64,000 nucleotides of DNA from Candidatus Poribacteria bacterium (lineage in GTDB: Bacteria > Poribacteria > WGA-4E > WGA-3G): contig OY282386.1 of assembly GCA_958295945.1 (NCBI GenBank), positions 4,334,204-4,398,203 of the forward strand. The letters run 5' to 3'. Made by a program: the position numbers and the translations under genes. Under the pieces are notes generated by a model that was not told the origin of the DNA, searched no databases, and saw only the letters and a list, made by a program, of their open reading frames with translations. Shown one piece after another: positions 55,301 through 63,057 of this stretch. Position 1 is the first letter of the stretch; every line of letters begins with the position of its first letter.

Positions 55301-55399
55301 GATAATGCAGCTGTCTGTGTTGTCTCTAGTCGTGAAAAACTTGAAGAGGCAAATCAAGAATTAGAGAAACCACTTGTTATTGAAGACATATTAACCTAA
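52382..55399 (+). CDS. M16C (presequence-protease-like) metallopeptidase
   Basis: Product of 1005 residues with a GTG start at 52382 and GGAGGT 6 nt upstream. The zinc site is His83-x-x-Glu86-His87 with Glu184 in IVYNEMKGVFSDPES, the canonical family sequence. SGGDPDAIPDLTY is the next family signature. PreP/Cym1-type enzymes enclose and degrade unstructured peptides of up to ~65 residues. Nucleotide identity to the gene upstream is clear throughout, so the two are a tandem duplication, 61 nt apart. No signal peptide. Confidence 0.93.
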   Translation: MDSKLSTASGGLPHPPVDLQKGQQLHGFEVKNITPIDELRAVTIELTHPNSGARILHLYTNDSENLFSINFPTPPTDDTGVPHILEHAVLAGSQKYPVKEPFFEMIKMSMATFINAMTSSDHTYYPVASNVKKDLFNLAEVYFDAVFHPLLTEETFKREGHHLAPVDPENPTGDIKITGIVYNEMKGVFSDPESRLYRSMTSRLLPDTLYAKESGGDPDAIPDLTYQQLKDFHGTYYHPSNGFFFLYGNIPTTDYLAFLADKLDNIPKNDTTGSLNPLNKNVTHQPRWDSHQSVIDTYPVAPDESLTEKTYLMLSWLIGDATDPEDVAMCHILSLILFGNEAAPLKKAIIDSKLGTDIIYSGASSIGPNSSFYVGIKGSEKERTEAFTNLITDTLTELANNTFDSELVEAAFQQSTYHYQEVAPMFPLRILFRVIEPWIYDKESDTFLRMGESLAVIRKRWEENPSIFNDLIKERLLDNPHRLTSVLSPDPNMQAKLDTELEERTNEIRTQLTDEQVLKIAADAAELERMNGEPNPPEALAKLPQLSIKDLPDKPKHIPTTIEKVGGQDFLKSDVFANGVNYFVLDFDIRGLPEHLWTYMPQYLNAICKLGAAEMDFTELARRKSAVTGGISCGVGFRTHALDRDRSLQNAYFHLKALDGKMDAALDVLHDLVFSVNPRDKERLRDVMVQTVAKYRTDMVQNGSNTAIHHAARGFSLQAHLSEIVYGLPQLRQSETLLNSFDELNADLMCHIEEIRDFLLNRQRVTAGFVGTDSVYQQTRTKLGEWLDSMRDEAITPDPIAFQPYDTPPREGLAGPIQIAHCAHVMSAPHYSHPDSILISIGTHLVGMDYILSEIRFKGNAYGAGLSYSSFDGALYQSSFRDPHVARTINVFEQTIDYIKQVEWTQTDIDHAIISSAKDAEKPIRPSQAISNAQWHHIGGITREIREERYKQLRRATPDEVKRALVQLFEENLDNAAVCVVSSREKLEEANQELEKPLVIEDILT

Positions 55400-55441
55400 T
55401 TTGTTGACAAACACTTTATTTTCAATGTAATCATCAATCTG

Positions 55442-55487
55442 TAGGTTAACTTAAACGTATATTATAGGTTCACTTAAACGTATATTA
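55442..55487 (+). repeat. 23-bp tandem direct repeat upstream of a PQQ-propeller gene
   Basis: Two adjacent 23-nt units (55442-55464 and 55465-55487), TAGGTTaACTTAAACGTATA and TTA, differ by one base. They end 17 nt before the ATG at 55505. They could be paired binding sites for a regulator. Confidence 0.6.
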
Positions 55488-55504
55488 ACACAATAGGAAT
55501 AATT

Positions 55505-56881
55505 ATGTATAAAAGAATTTCAGATCTGATTTTGTGTTTCTGTGTGCTAACTATTATCACAGTCTGGACAACGAATACAATTGCAGAACATCATGGTGCC
55601 GAGAAAGACATTACAGAAAAGTTTAAAGAGAATTGGCATCATTGGCGGGGTCCCCTTGCAACTGGTGCAGCAGTGAATGCAAACCCTCCTACAAAATGGA
55701 GTGAATCTGAGAATGTCCGTTGGAAAGTGCCTATTCCTGGAATGGGTCATGCAACACCAATTATCTGGGAAGATATGATACTTATTCAGACTGCAATTCC
55801 AGTTGAAATGCCTGAAGTTGATAACGCAACGGATGACTCTCAGTCTGAAAGAAGGCGAGGCCGGAGGCGAAATAGACCCCTGCCTATATTTAAGTTTGAA
55901 CTTCTTGTGTTAAACCGAAGTGATGGCAGCATTAAATGGCAAAAGACGTTGAACCAATCAAAACCCCACGAAGGTATACATAACGATGCAAGTTTCGCAT
56001 CTAATTCTCCTATGACAGATGGTGAACATATCTACGCATATTTCGGTTCCCGTGGTCTTTACTGTTTAGATTTTAAAGGCAATATTAAGTGGGAAAAACA
56101 TATTGGAACAATGCAGAAGAGAAATGCCTTTGGGGAAGGCAGTTGTCCAATGATCCATGGAGATACAATCGTTGTTCTACAAGACCATGAAGGACAATCT
56201 TTCATAATTGCTCTTAATAAGCACACAGGTGATGAAATATGGAAGATGGACAGGGATGAACCAACAACATGGACATCTCCAATCGTTGTTGATTACAACG
56301 GCATCTCACAAGTAATCGTTCCTGCATCCAATCGTACCAGAAGTTACGATATAGCAAATGGTGATTTGGTCTGGGAATGTGGTGGTCTAACAAGAAATAT
56401 TATCCCATCACCCATTTATAAAGATGGACACGTTTATGTTATGAGTGGACACGGTGGATTCTCAATACAATCCATAAACCTTGAACTTGCTTCTGGTGAT
56501 ATTACTGGAACAGAGGCTGTTGATTGGCAATATGACAGAGACACCTCTTATGTTCCCTCTGCATTATTGAGTGGTGATATCATCTATTTCATTAGAAGAA
56601 CTAGTAATACCCTTACTGCGTTAGACATACATAGTGGTGAGGTGCTCTATGGACCAGAAAGAGTTCCAGGCATTTCAAATGTATATGCGTCAATTGTCGG
56701 TGCTGCGGGGAGAGTATATATCGCTGATCGTAACGGGAGTGTTACAGTGCTAAAAGATGGACCTGACCTTGAAGTGTTAGAAGTGAATCGTCTTGACGAT
56801 GGTTTTAACGCGTCACCTGCTATTGTTGGTTCTGAAATATACTTACGTGGAACTAATCATCTATACTGCATCGCAGAATAA
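55505..56881 (+). CDS. Exported PQQ-type beta-propeller repeat protein
   Basis: Product of 458 residues with TAGGAATAATT before the ATG and a signal peptide (MYKRISDLILCFCVLTIITVWTTNTIA). It starts the mature part with NWHHWRGPLATGAAVNANPPTKWSE. Blades include RSDGSIKWQKTL, GLYCLDFKGNIKW, ALNKHTGDEIWKM and ALDIHSGEVLYG. A basic insertion (SERRRGRRRNRPLPIF) lies near residue 120. Closely related to the next gene. No enzymatic residues are assigned; it may be a surface or periplasmic scaffold. Confidence 0.85.
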   Translation: MYKRISDLILCFCVLTIITVWTTNTIAEHHGAEKDITEKFKENWHHWRGPLATGAAVNANPPTKWSESENVRWKVPIPGMGHATPIIWEDMILIQTAIPVEMPEVDNATDDSQSERRRGRRRNRPLPIFKFELLVLNRSDGSIKWQKTLNQSKPHEGIHNDASFASNSPMTDGEHIYAYFGSRGLYCLDFKGNIKWEKHIGTMQKRNAFGEGSCPMIHGDTIVVLQDHEGQSFIIALNKHTGDEIWKMDRDEPTTWTSPIVVDYNGISQVIVPASNRTRSYDIANGDLVWECGGLTRNIIPSPIYKDGHVYVMSGHGGFSIQSINLELASGDITGTEAVDWQYDRDTSYVPSALLSGDIIYFIRRTSNTLTALDIHSGEVLYGPERVPGISNVYASIVGAAGRVYIADRNGSVTVLKDGPDLEVLEVNRLDDGFNASPAIVGSEIYLRGTNHLYCIAE

Positions 56882-56918
56882 ACACATTTAACTGTCATCA
56901 ATGAAAGGACTTTATATC

Positions 56919-58313
56919 ATGAAAAAAACAGCATTCTTGACGATAAGTATTTCTGTCTTGGCGATACTTGCCTTCAATTGCACGTTAACTTTACAAAATG
57001 CGACTAAGACAGACCAGAATTCCAATATATATAACAATTGGCATCATTGGCGCGGTCCACTTACAAACGGCACTGCAGTCAATGCTAACCCTCCAGTCAC
57101 TTGGAGCGAATCAGAAAATATCCGTTGGAAAGTGCCTATTCCCGGTCTTGGACATGCAACACCAATAATCTGGGATGATAAAATATTTATTCAGACAGCA
57201 ATTAAAGTTGAAAAAACCGAGGAAGAAGAAACTGAATCGGCAGATGAAAATCCATTCAGTGGTTTTTTTCCGCAAGAACAAGGTAATCGGGGGCGTGGCG
57301 GCAACCAAAATATTGACCCATATCAGTTCAGACTAATTACTTACAATCGGAGTGATGGTAGTATTTTATGGGAAAAAACACTACGAGAGGAAGCACCACA
57401 TGAAGGCATGCATAATGACTCGAGTTACGCATCAAACTCACCTGTAACCGATGGTGAACACATATATGCTTATTTTGGTTCCCGTGGTCTCTACTGTTTG
57501 GATTTGACAGGAGATCTTATTTGGGAAAAGGACCTTGGTAATATGCGTAAAGCAGGGACTTTCGGTGAAGGAAGTTGTCCAATTATTCACGACGACAAAA
57601 TTGTGATTCTGCAAGATCAAGAGGGGCAATCCTTTATTGTTGCACTTGACAAGCGAACTGGAGACGAAATATGGAAAATGGAACGAGATGAACGCACCAC
57701 ATGGACATCACCCATTGTCGTTGAACACAATGGAACATCGCAGATTATCGTACCGGCAACAAACCGTACACGGAGCTATAACTTGGCAAATGGTGATGTG
57801 TTATGGGAATGTGGTGGTATGACACGCAACGTAATACCTTCTCCTGTATATACTGATGGACAAGTCTATGTCATCAGCGGCTTCCGTGGTAGTTCTTTAC
57901 AAGCTATTGACTTAGATATTGCCGATGGCGATATTACAGGAACAGATGCAGTCGTGTGGGAATATAACCGTGATACACCGTATGTGCCATCACCTATGTT
58001 GAGTGGAAATATTATCTATTTCCTAAAGGGAAATAATGGTATTCTTTCAGCTATTGATAGAAACACTGGATCAATACATTACGGACCTGAAAGGGTAGCA
58101 GGTATTGGTGGGGTTTATTCGTCCATTGCTGGAGCAGCCGAACGTGTCTATGTTGCAAGTCGAAACGGCACAGTAACAGTCATTAAAGATGGACCTGAGT
58201 ATGAAGTACTAGCAGAAAACAAACTTGATGATAGTTTTAACGCATCGCCTGTCTTCGTAGGAGATGAATTGTTCCTACGTGGAGCACAGTATCTCTATTG
58301 CATCGCTGAATAA
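56919..58313 (+). CDS. PQQ-type beta-propeller lipoprotein
   Basis: Product of 464 residues. The start at 56919 (AAAGGA 9 nt upstream) is preferred to 56901. The signal ends in LAFNC, a plausible lipobox, so it may be lipidated, unlike its paralogue. The mature start NNWHHWRGPLTNGTAVNANPP and most blades align with the 55505 product. An acidic and Gly-rich insertion (EKTEEEETESADENPFSG and QGNRGRGGNQN) replaces the basic insertion of the paralogue at the same place. The gene ends before a terminator at 58335. Confidence 0.85.
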   Translation: MKKTAFLTISISVLAILAFNCTLTLQNATKTDQNSNIYNNWHHWRGPLTNGTAVNANPPVTWSESENIRWKVPIPGLGHATPIIWDDKIFIQTAIKVEKTEEEETESADENPFSGFFPQEQGNRGRGGNQNIDPYQFRLITYNRSDGSILWEKTLREEAPHEGMHNDSSYASNSPVTDGEHIYAYFGSRGLYCLDLTGDLIWEKDLGNMRKAGTFGEGSCPIIHDDKIVILQDQEGQSFIVALDKRTGDEIWKMERDERTTWTSPIVVEHNGTSQIIVPATNRTRSYNLANGDVLWECGGMTRNVIPSPVYTDGQVYVISGFRGSSLQAIDLDIADGDITGTDAVVWEYNRDTPYVPSPMLSGNIIYFLKGNNGILSAIDRNTGSIHYGPERVAGIGGVYSSIAGAAERVYVASRNGTVTVIKDGPEYEVLAENKLDDSFNASPVFVGDELFLRGAQYLYCIAE

Positions 58314-58334
58314 TCAATTGTTGTTAAATCAGTA

Positions 58335-58357
58335 AAGGCGGGTTTTGAACCCGCCTT
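58335..58357. terminator. Intrinsic-type hairpin between convergent genes
   Basis: AAGGCGGGTT (58335-58344) and AACCCGCCTT (58348-58357) form a 10-bp stem with a 3-nt loop, midway between the + strand propeller gene and the - strand SDR. It is GC-rich in an AT-rich context and symmetric enough to serve both strands. Confidence 0.75.
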
Positions 58358-58381
58358 ATCACTTTGATTGCAAAAGTAAGT

Positions 58382-59128
58382 CTAATATGTAGCTCGTCCA
58401 CCGCTTACGTCATAACATTGTCCAGTCACAAAACTTACTTCATCGGATGCTAAGAAGTTGACAACTGCTGCAACTTCTTCTGGCTTACCAATACGACCTA
58501 ATGGAATCTTACCAACCATATAGTCAATTGTAGATTGTGCCATACCTTCCATAATGGGTGTTTCAATCACTGCAGGAGATACTGCATTCACACGGATATT
58601 ATAATCTGTCACCTCTTTAGCCAATGCCTTCGTCAAGCAGATAACTCCTGCTTTTGATACTGAATAGGGTATTAGTGTCGGATTGCCTTCCTTGCCTGCA
58701 ATTGATGCGATATTCACAATCCTACCGTAATCCTGCTCAATCATTGGACCTATAACTGCTTTACAGCACAGAAATACACCTGTGAGATTTACACCAATTA
58801 CAGAATTCCAATCCGATTCTTCCAAATCAGTCAAAGGTAAAGTTCTCCCAGCGATGCCTGCATTGTTGACGAGAATATCAACACGTCCAAATTCAGTGAG
58901 CACTTTATCCACAGCAGCATTGACATCATCAGCATAAGAAACATCTGTTGGAATCGGAATTGCTTGTCTACCAAGGGCTGCTATCTCTTCTGCAACTTCC
59001 TCAGCAGAAGATAGGTTCAAATCCAGAAGAGCAATATCCGCACCAGCGTTGGCAAGTCTAAGCGCAATCGCTTTCCCGATACCTTGTCCTGCACCAGTAA
59101 CTATAGCTTTTTTACCAGTTAAATCCAT
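58382..59128 (-). CDS. Short-chain dehydrogenase/reductase (FabG-like)
   Basis: A 248-residue classical SDR with TGAGQGIG (11-18), NNAG (88-91), Ser142, Tyr155 and Lys159 (YSVSK), and VSGG near the C-terminus. Asp36 after the second strand (LLDLNL) indicates NAD(H). The full-length C-terminus contrasts with the SDR at 10791. Related to FabG and sugar-acid dehydrogenases; substrate unknown. It starts 3 nt after the repeat-protein gene and is probably co-transcribed with it. Confidence 0.9.
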   Translation of the reverse strand: MDLTGKKAIVTGAGQGIGKAIALRLANAGADIALLDLNLSSAEEVAEEIAALGRQAIPIPTDVSYADDVNAAVDKVLTEFGRVDILVNNAGIAGRTLPLTDLEESDWNSVIGVNLTGVFLCCKAVIGPMIEQDYGRIVNIASIAGKEGNPTLIPYSVSKAGVICLTKALAKEVTDYNIRVNAVSPAVIETPIMEGMAQSTIDYMVGKIPLGRIGKPEEVAAVVNFLASDEVSFVTGQCYDVSGGRATY

Positions 59129-59131
59129 CGT

Positions 59132-60358
59132 TTATTCACCTATGACAACCCCGTATTCACCAACGACTGCGCCTCTGTGTCCTGATTGATAATGGAGGTG
59201 TCTTTCACCGACTATGGGTTGTGAGCTTTGTGCTTCAACCGAACCACGAACATTCCCCATCGCGCCTTCATCTATATCCACACAACATCTCGGTTTTATT
59301 CGACGATGTAGACTACGTTTAACTTCCCCTTTCTTGTTCCGGACGGTAATATTGACTAACGCATCTGCTTCACCAACATTTAGAAAACGGAACCAGTCTT
59401 TTGCCCCACTTGCAACTTCAGGGAAAAACAACCTTATTCCAACATGTCCACCTTCCTCAGATGCACCCGGTAGGTCAATGACCGCAGTACCGCTATGCAT
59501 GTGACGTTCAGCAACAATCGGTTGATCACAACGTATCATGATAGACGACTTGATTTTAATGTCCTCCATCTTCGGCATCCAACATTCAAAAGGATTCAAG
59601 TCTCGTTCCATTGTAGCAACCGGATTGCCAGTGCCATCTTCATGTGCAATTAATGTAACCTTTCCTGTCTCTCTACCGACATTCACAATGATTGACCAAT
59701 CTTGCCATGCAGGTCCTACTTCTGGAAAATAGAGGGTTCGTGGTGCATCAGAGATGACTTGACCATACTGTCCAACACATGTTTTTCCGCCTTGATAATG
59801 GAGATGCCGTTCTCCAACGATTGGTTGTGAACTCAGTACCTCAACTGTGCCATTCACATTTCCCATCAATCCTTCCGCTAAATCCCAACAGCAATACGGC
59901 TTGATTGAACGGTGGTGCTGATTTAGGATATCTCCACGTCGATTACGGATGATGATGTTGACCAATGCATCTGCTTCACCAACATTTAGAAATCTGAACC
60001 AATCCAGCGCACCAGCGACTAATTCAGGAAAGAACAAACGCAGTCCAACAGTTTCATATTCTTCTGCTGCTCCCACAAAATCAAGTATATTTGTCTTGTT
60101 GTGCATGTGGCGTTCAGCTACAATCGGTTGATCTGATATGAGTTGCATAGACGAATTCTGTTTGATAGCTTCTACATTAGGTGTCCAACATTCAAAAGGT
60201 GAAATCTCCCGTTCCTCCGTCCAAGTAGGGTGTCCATTCGCTGCGTGCCTTGCTATGCCTGTGACCCGTGCTTCTTCATTACCTACATTGATAACCTGTA
60301 CCCAGTCTTCCCATTGCGGACCGACCTCCGGAAAATATAACGTTGTTGCAAGTGCCAT
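59132..60358 (-). CDS. Four-repeat (A-B-A'-B') HxH-motif protein of unknown function
   Basis: Product of 408 residues. The start at 60358 has AAGGAG 6 nt upstream; a longer frame adds 31 unconserved residues. No signal peptide. Four ~95-residue beta-rich repeats alternate in two types: A begins TLYFPEVGPxWxDW and B begins GLRLFFPExxxGAxDWFRFL. All end SxQPIVxERHxH or CDQPIVAERHMH. Each has one Cys-rich turn (FECW in A, YCCW or RCCV in B). The layout recalls beta-sandwich repeats such as the Anabaena-type sensory rhodopsin transducer family, but the match is too weak to assign. Co-directional with an SDR; divergent from a pterin dehydratase gene. Confidence 0.75.
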   Translation of the reverse strand: MALATTLYFPEVGPQWEDWVQVINVGNEEARVTGIARHAANGHPTWTEEREISPFECWTPNVEAIKQNSSMQLISDQPIVAERHMHNKTNILDFVGAAEEYETVGLRLFFPELVAGALDWFRFLNVGEADALVNIIIRNRRGDILNQHHRSIKPYCCWDLAEGLMGNVNGTVEVLSSQPIVGERHLHYQGGKTCVGQYGQVISDAPRTLYFPEVGPAWQDWSIIVNVGRETGKVTLIAHEDGTGNPVATMERDLNPFECWMPKMEDIKIKSSIMIRCDQPIVAERHMHSGTAVIDLPGASEEGGHVGIRLFFPEVASGAKDWFRFLNVGEADALVNITVRNKKGEVKRSLHRRIKPRCCVDIDEGAMGNVRGSVEAQSSQPIVGERHLHYQSGHRGAVVGEYGVVIGE

Positions 60359-60392
60359 TAAAATCTCCTTATTTGAAGTGTAATGTTTTTTG

Positions 60393-60421
60393 TTGATTAT
60401 ATCTGCTGTTTCAACTACAAT
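60393..60421 (+). promoter_or_regulatory. Promoter candidate for the pterin dehydratase gene
   Basis: TTGATT (60393-60398), 17 nt, TACAAT (60416-60421), 56 nt before the ATG. On the other strand an exact TATAAT (60401-60396) could serve as the -10 of the divergent repeat-protein gene, so the two promoters would overlap. Confidence 0.45.
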
Positions 60422-60477
60422 TTTAACGTAATTTGACGGAATATACCACAAATTTATTTCACCAACGGAGGAAAAAG

Positions 60478-60765
60478 ATGGCTCGTACTAAACTTTCAGA
60501 TATAGAAATTCAGAAAAACTTGGACAACCTTGATGGGTGGACTGTTCAAGAGGGTAAACTGCACAAACAGTTTCAGTTTGACAACTTCGTTTCAGCATTC
60601 GGATTTATGACACAACTCGCTTTGATAGCAGAATCAATGAACCACCATCCAGAATGGTTCAATGTATATAACCGCGTGACAATTGACATGAGTACACATG
60701 ATGCTGATGGAATCACGGAGTTGGATTTCAAATTCGCAGAACATGCTGATGCCTTAGCAAATTGA
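60478..60765 (+). CDS. phhB: Pterin-4a-carbinolamine dehydratase
   Basis: Product of 95 residues, the usual family length. GGAGGAAAAAG lies before the ATG; an upstream in-frame start is rejected. Family motifs are LDGWTVQEGKLHKQFQF near the N-terminus and the catalytic MNHHPEWFNVYNRVTI with a later THDADGITELDF. It recycles tetrahydrobiopterin-type cofactors after aromatic amino acid hydroxylation or, in bacteria without that enzyme, related pterins. Cytoplasmic. Confidence 0.93.
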   Translation: MARTKLSDIEIQKNLDNLDGWTVQEGKLHKQFQFDNFVSAFGFMTQLALIAESMNHHPEWFNVYNRVTIDMSTHDADGITELDFKFAEHADALAN

Positions 60766-60825
60766 AAATGAAGAGTTAAACAGAGTTTTTCTATCCTTTT
60801 TGAGAATGATGTCTCTTATATAGGT

Positions 60826-61957
60826 GAGGGGTGTGCATAAATATTGATAACAAAATAGTCCTTTTCACTCCGTTTATTGAAATAATGTTTTCATTCTTGA
60901 TACCTCTCTGTGAGGTCTGTTCCATATTGAGTTGACCAACATTGCTATTTGTAGCAAGACGATTGCCAACATCAGAAAGGTTCTCACATTTTCAAGACGA
61001 GATATTGGCAGTTGTTTCTGATTGTTCTTTGTTCCTGTCAGATCGGTCAACAGATTGAAAACCGGTTCAATCGCAGTTTTGCGTTGTTTTTGATAAGTTT
61101 CAAGCTGCGGTGATGTTTCAATCGCTTTTAGATAAGCTACCTTTTCAGTAGCTTTAGCACCTGTTATTGGTGTCAAAAGGAAAAGTCCATCTTTTGCAAG
61201 TGTCTGAGTGCGAGTAAAGTCGGTATAGCCAGCATCCGCAACGACATATTGGATATTTCTCGATAGCAGTGCGTCAGTCCTTTGATCAAGTCCTGTTTTT
61301 TCGCTTACAGAAGCGGTCCAAACATTTGCGAACATCGGAAAACCTTTCGCTGTTGTTGTCAGATGCAGTCCATACCCATAAACCCATCCACGATACTTGC
61401 TTGTTGACCAACTTGCATCGGTATCAAGGTTGCGCAAACCTTCGGGAATGTGATTTTCTTTTCGGTCTTTTTGATGCCACACACTGCCTTCTGCTTTATA
61501 GAGGCTTTTGTCAACAAAGACAACATCTCGAGGCGTATCGGTGTCTAATGCGGCACCTAAGTCACCGAGATAGTCAACGAACTGCTCAATCCTGGGTGCA
61601 AGTTGTTTATAGCGACGGGATAAAGTTGTCCGATCCGGAATGCTTTTGAACTTGAGTTTTTTTACCCAGGCTGGATGTTCACAAAGAAAAGCGTGCTGTG
61701 CTTTAAACCGATTTATGCCTCTCATCAGCATAATCGCAAAAAAGATAATCAGTGAACTATCAGGATGCACTTTAGGTCTTCCTTTCGGTTTGGATTGATT
61801 GGCGTTGATAGACTTTTCAAAATCTTTGTAGCGTTTAGAGAAAAATGTGATATAATATCTTTGGTCAGGATAACTCATGGTTAATACTCCTTTTAGATTA
61901 TTCTTTTAATAAGAGTTTAACCTATATCCTGACTAAATTCAATTATGCACACCCCTC
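60826..61957 (-). mobile_element. Complete insertion sequence, 1132 bp, DDE transposase type
   Basis: Perfect 15-bp terminal inverted repeats GAGGGGTGTGCATAA (60826-60840) and TTATGCACACCCCTC (61943-61957) flank one transposase gene. Directly outside, ATATAGGT occurs on both sides (60818-60825 and 61958-61965), an intact 8-bp target duplication. The element therefore looks recent. It is inserted 42 nt before the GTG of the lipoprotein gene at 62000. Confidence 0.93.
60874..61878 (-). CDS. IS4/IS5-superfamily DDE transposase
   Basis: Product of 334 residues. AAAAGGAG lies ahead of the ATG at 61878. The RNase H-like triad is Asp123 (VVFVDKSLY), Asp215 (VVADAGYTD) and Glu271 (KTAIEPVFNLL), with the usual Arg/Lys before the Glu. 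The N-terminus holds a helix-turn-helix (IPDRTTLSRRY). No frameshift or stop is seen, so the enzyme should be active. Subfamily assignment is uncertain; the 8-bp duplication is not decisive. Confidence 0.93.
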   Translation of the reverse strand: MSYPDQRYYITFFSKRYKDFEKSINANQSKPKGRPKVHPDSSLIIFFAIMLMRGINRFKAQHAFLCEHPAWVKKLKFKSIPDRTTLSRRYKQLAPRIEQFVDYLGDLGAALDTDTPRDVVFVDKSLYKAEGSVWHQKDRKENHIPEGLRNLDTDASWSTSKYRGWVYGYGLHLTTTAKGFPMFANVWTASVSEKTGLDQRTDALLSRNIQYVVADAGYTDFTRTQTLAKDGLFLLTPITGAKATEKVAYLKAIETSPQLETYQKQRKTAIEPVFNLLTDLTGTKNNQKQLPISRLENVRTFLMLAIVLLQIAMLVNSIWNRPHREVSRMKTLFQ

Positions 61958-61999
61958 ATATAGGTAACACTATACTGATAAAACTAATGGAGAGAAGAA

Positions 62000-62443
62000 G
62001 TGAAAAAATCTGTGAAATTGAGTTGTGTTGTTCTTCTCACAGGCATCCTGCTTTGTGGATGCGACTGGTTTCGTGAATCAAAGCAGGTGGCACAAGAAGA
62101 ACTTGGACCTAAAGAACTATTACGAAAATATGAATGGTTCAAAAACGCATCAAGTCAACTTGATAAGAAACAGGCGGACATAAAAGTATACCAAAAACGT
62201 ATTGCCACAATGTCGAAAGATTATGTGGATTTGCCACGTAACAAATGGCCTCGTGAAGATAGAGAGCAATACAATCTATGGCAGTCAGAAGTGGCAGGCA
62301 TTAAGGCAAGTTACAATACACTTGCTGCAGAATACAACTCTCAAATGTCTAAAATTAACTGGCGATTTACAAATGTAGGTGAGTTACCCAAAGGCGCGGA
62401 AACTCCTTTACCTCGTGAATTCAAACCCTATCAGGAGGAATAA
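62000..62443 (+). CDS. Small lipoprotein, function unknown
   Basis: Product of 147 residues with a GTG start behind GGAGAGAAGAA. The signal ends LLCGC (lipobox near residue 21). The rest is a helical, charged domain with heptad-like spacing (QLDKKQADIKVYQKRIATM and KASYNTLAAEYNSQMSKI), probably a coiled coil in the periplasm. It overlaps no other gene and lies 7 nt before the next lipoprotein gene. The insertion sequence directly upstream may have replaced its promoter. Confidence 0.75.
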   Translation: MKKSVKLSCVVLLTGILLCGCDWFRESKQVAQEELGPKELLRKYEWFKNASSQLDKKQADIKVYQKRIATMSKDYVDLPRNKWPREDREQYNLWQSEVAGIKASYNTLAAEYNSQMSKINWRFTNVGELPKGAETPLPREFKPYQEE

Positions 62444-62450
62444 TATATCA

Positions 62451-63011
62451 ATGAAATGCACTTTGCTTTTTCTATTAGCCTTAATGTGTACATTGTTTAT
62501 ATTCAACGGTTGTACTGAACCACATGAGCCTGTCTCAAGTTCTGGTGTTAAACCTACTCAGGTTGAAGTGCCTGTAAATGCTGAAGGAATCACAGTTGAA
62601 CAACAGAACGTCCGTGATAGACTACTCATGGATAACCAAGTTGGCAGTATTAAACATCTTTATGTTATTTCTGCCTATAGTGGACAGACGATTATTTACT
62701 CCACAGTACGTGGGAAGGTGACGAGTAGTGGGAAGCGATTGTCGGCAACATCTGTGGTTGTCGGTGATCATGAAGATAACAAAGGACACGGTTTTGCTGT
62801 TAAACAAGGTAGTAATCAATTGGTCACAGATGAAGTTGTTCAAGACGATGGGACATACGGATCATCTATCCCATATCTATATTGGTGGGATACGAAAGGT
62901 GTTTATCATCAGCACTATGTATCGGGTGGACAAATCATACATGTCTCAAATGAACCCGTGAGTGTAAAAGGTGTGGTAATAAATATGGCGATAGAGGAAA
63001 CGACTGAGTGA
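62451..63011 (+). CDS. Lipoprotein, function unknown
   Basis: Product of 186 residues. The start at 62451 has AGGAGGA 12 nt upstream; an overlapping longer frame lies in the previous gene and was rejected. The signal ends IFNGC (lipobox near residue 21). The mature part includes QQNVRDRLLMDNQVGSIKHL and VRGKVTSSGKRLSATSV, then SIPYLYWWDTKGVYHQHYVSG with a His/Tyr-rich centre. I do not recognise the family; similar phrases occur in phage or plasmid-borne lipoproteins. Likely co-expressed with the preceding lipoprotein. Confidence 0.75.
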   Translation: MKCTLLFLLALMCTLFIFNGCTEPHEPVSSSGVKPTQVEVPVNAEGITVEQQNVRDRLLMDNQVGSIKHLYVISAYSGQTIIYSTVRGKVTSSGKRLSATSVVVGDHEDNKGHGFAVKQGSNQLVTDEVVQDDGTYGSSIPYLYWWDTKGVYHQHYVSGGQIIHVSNEPVSVKGVVINMAIEETTE

Positions 63012-63057
63012 TGTATTCTATTTTGAAAATTGTTAGTGCATAATAAACCTAACGATT

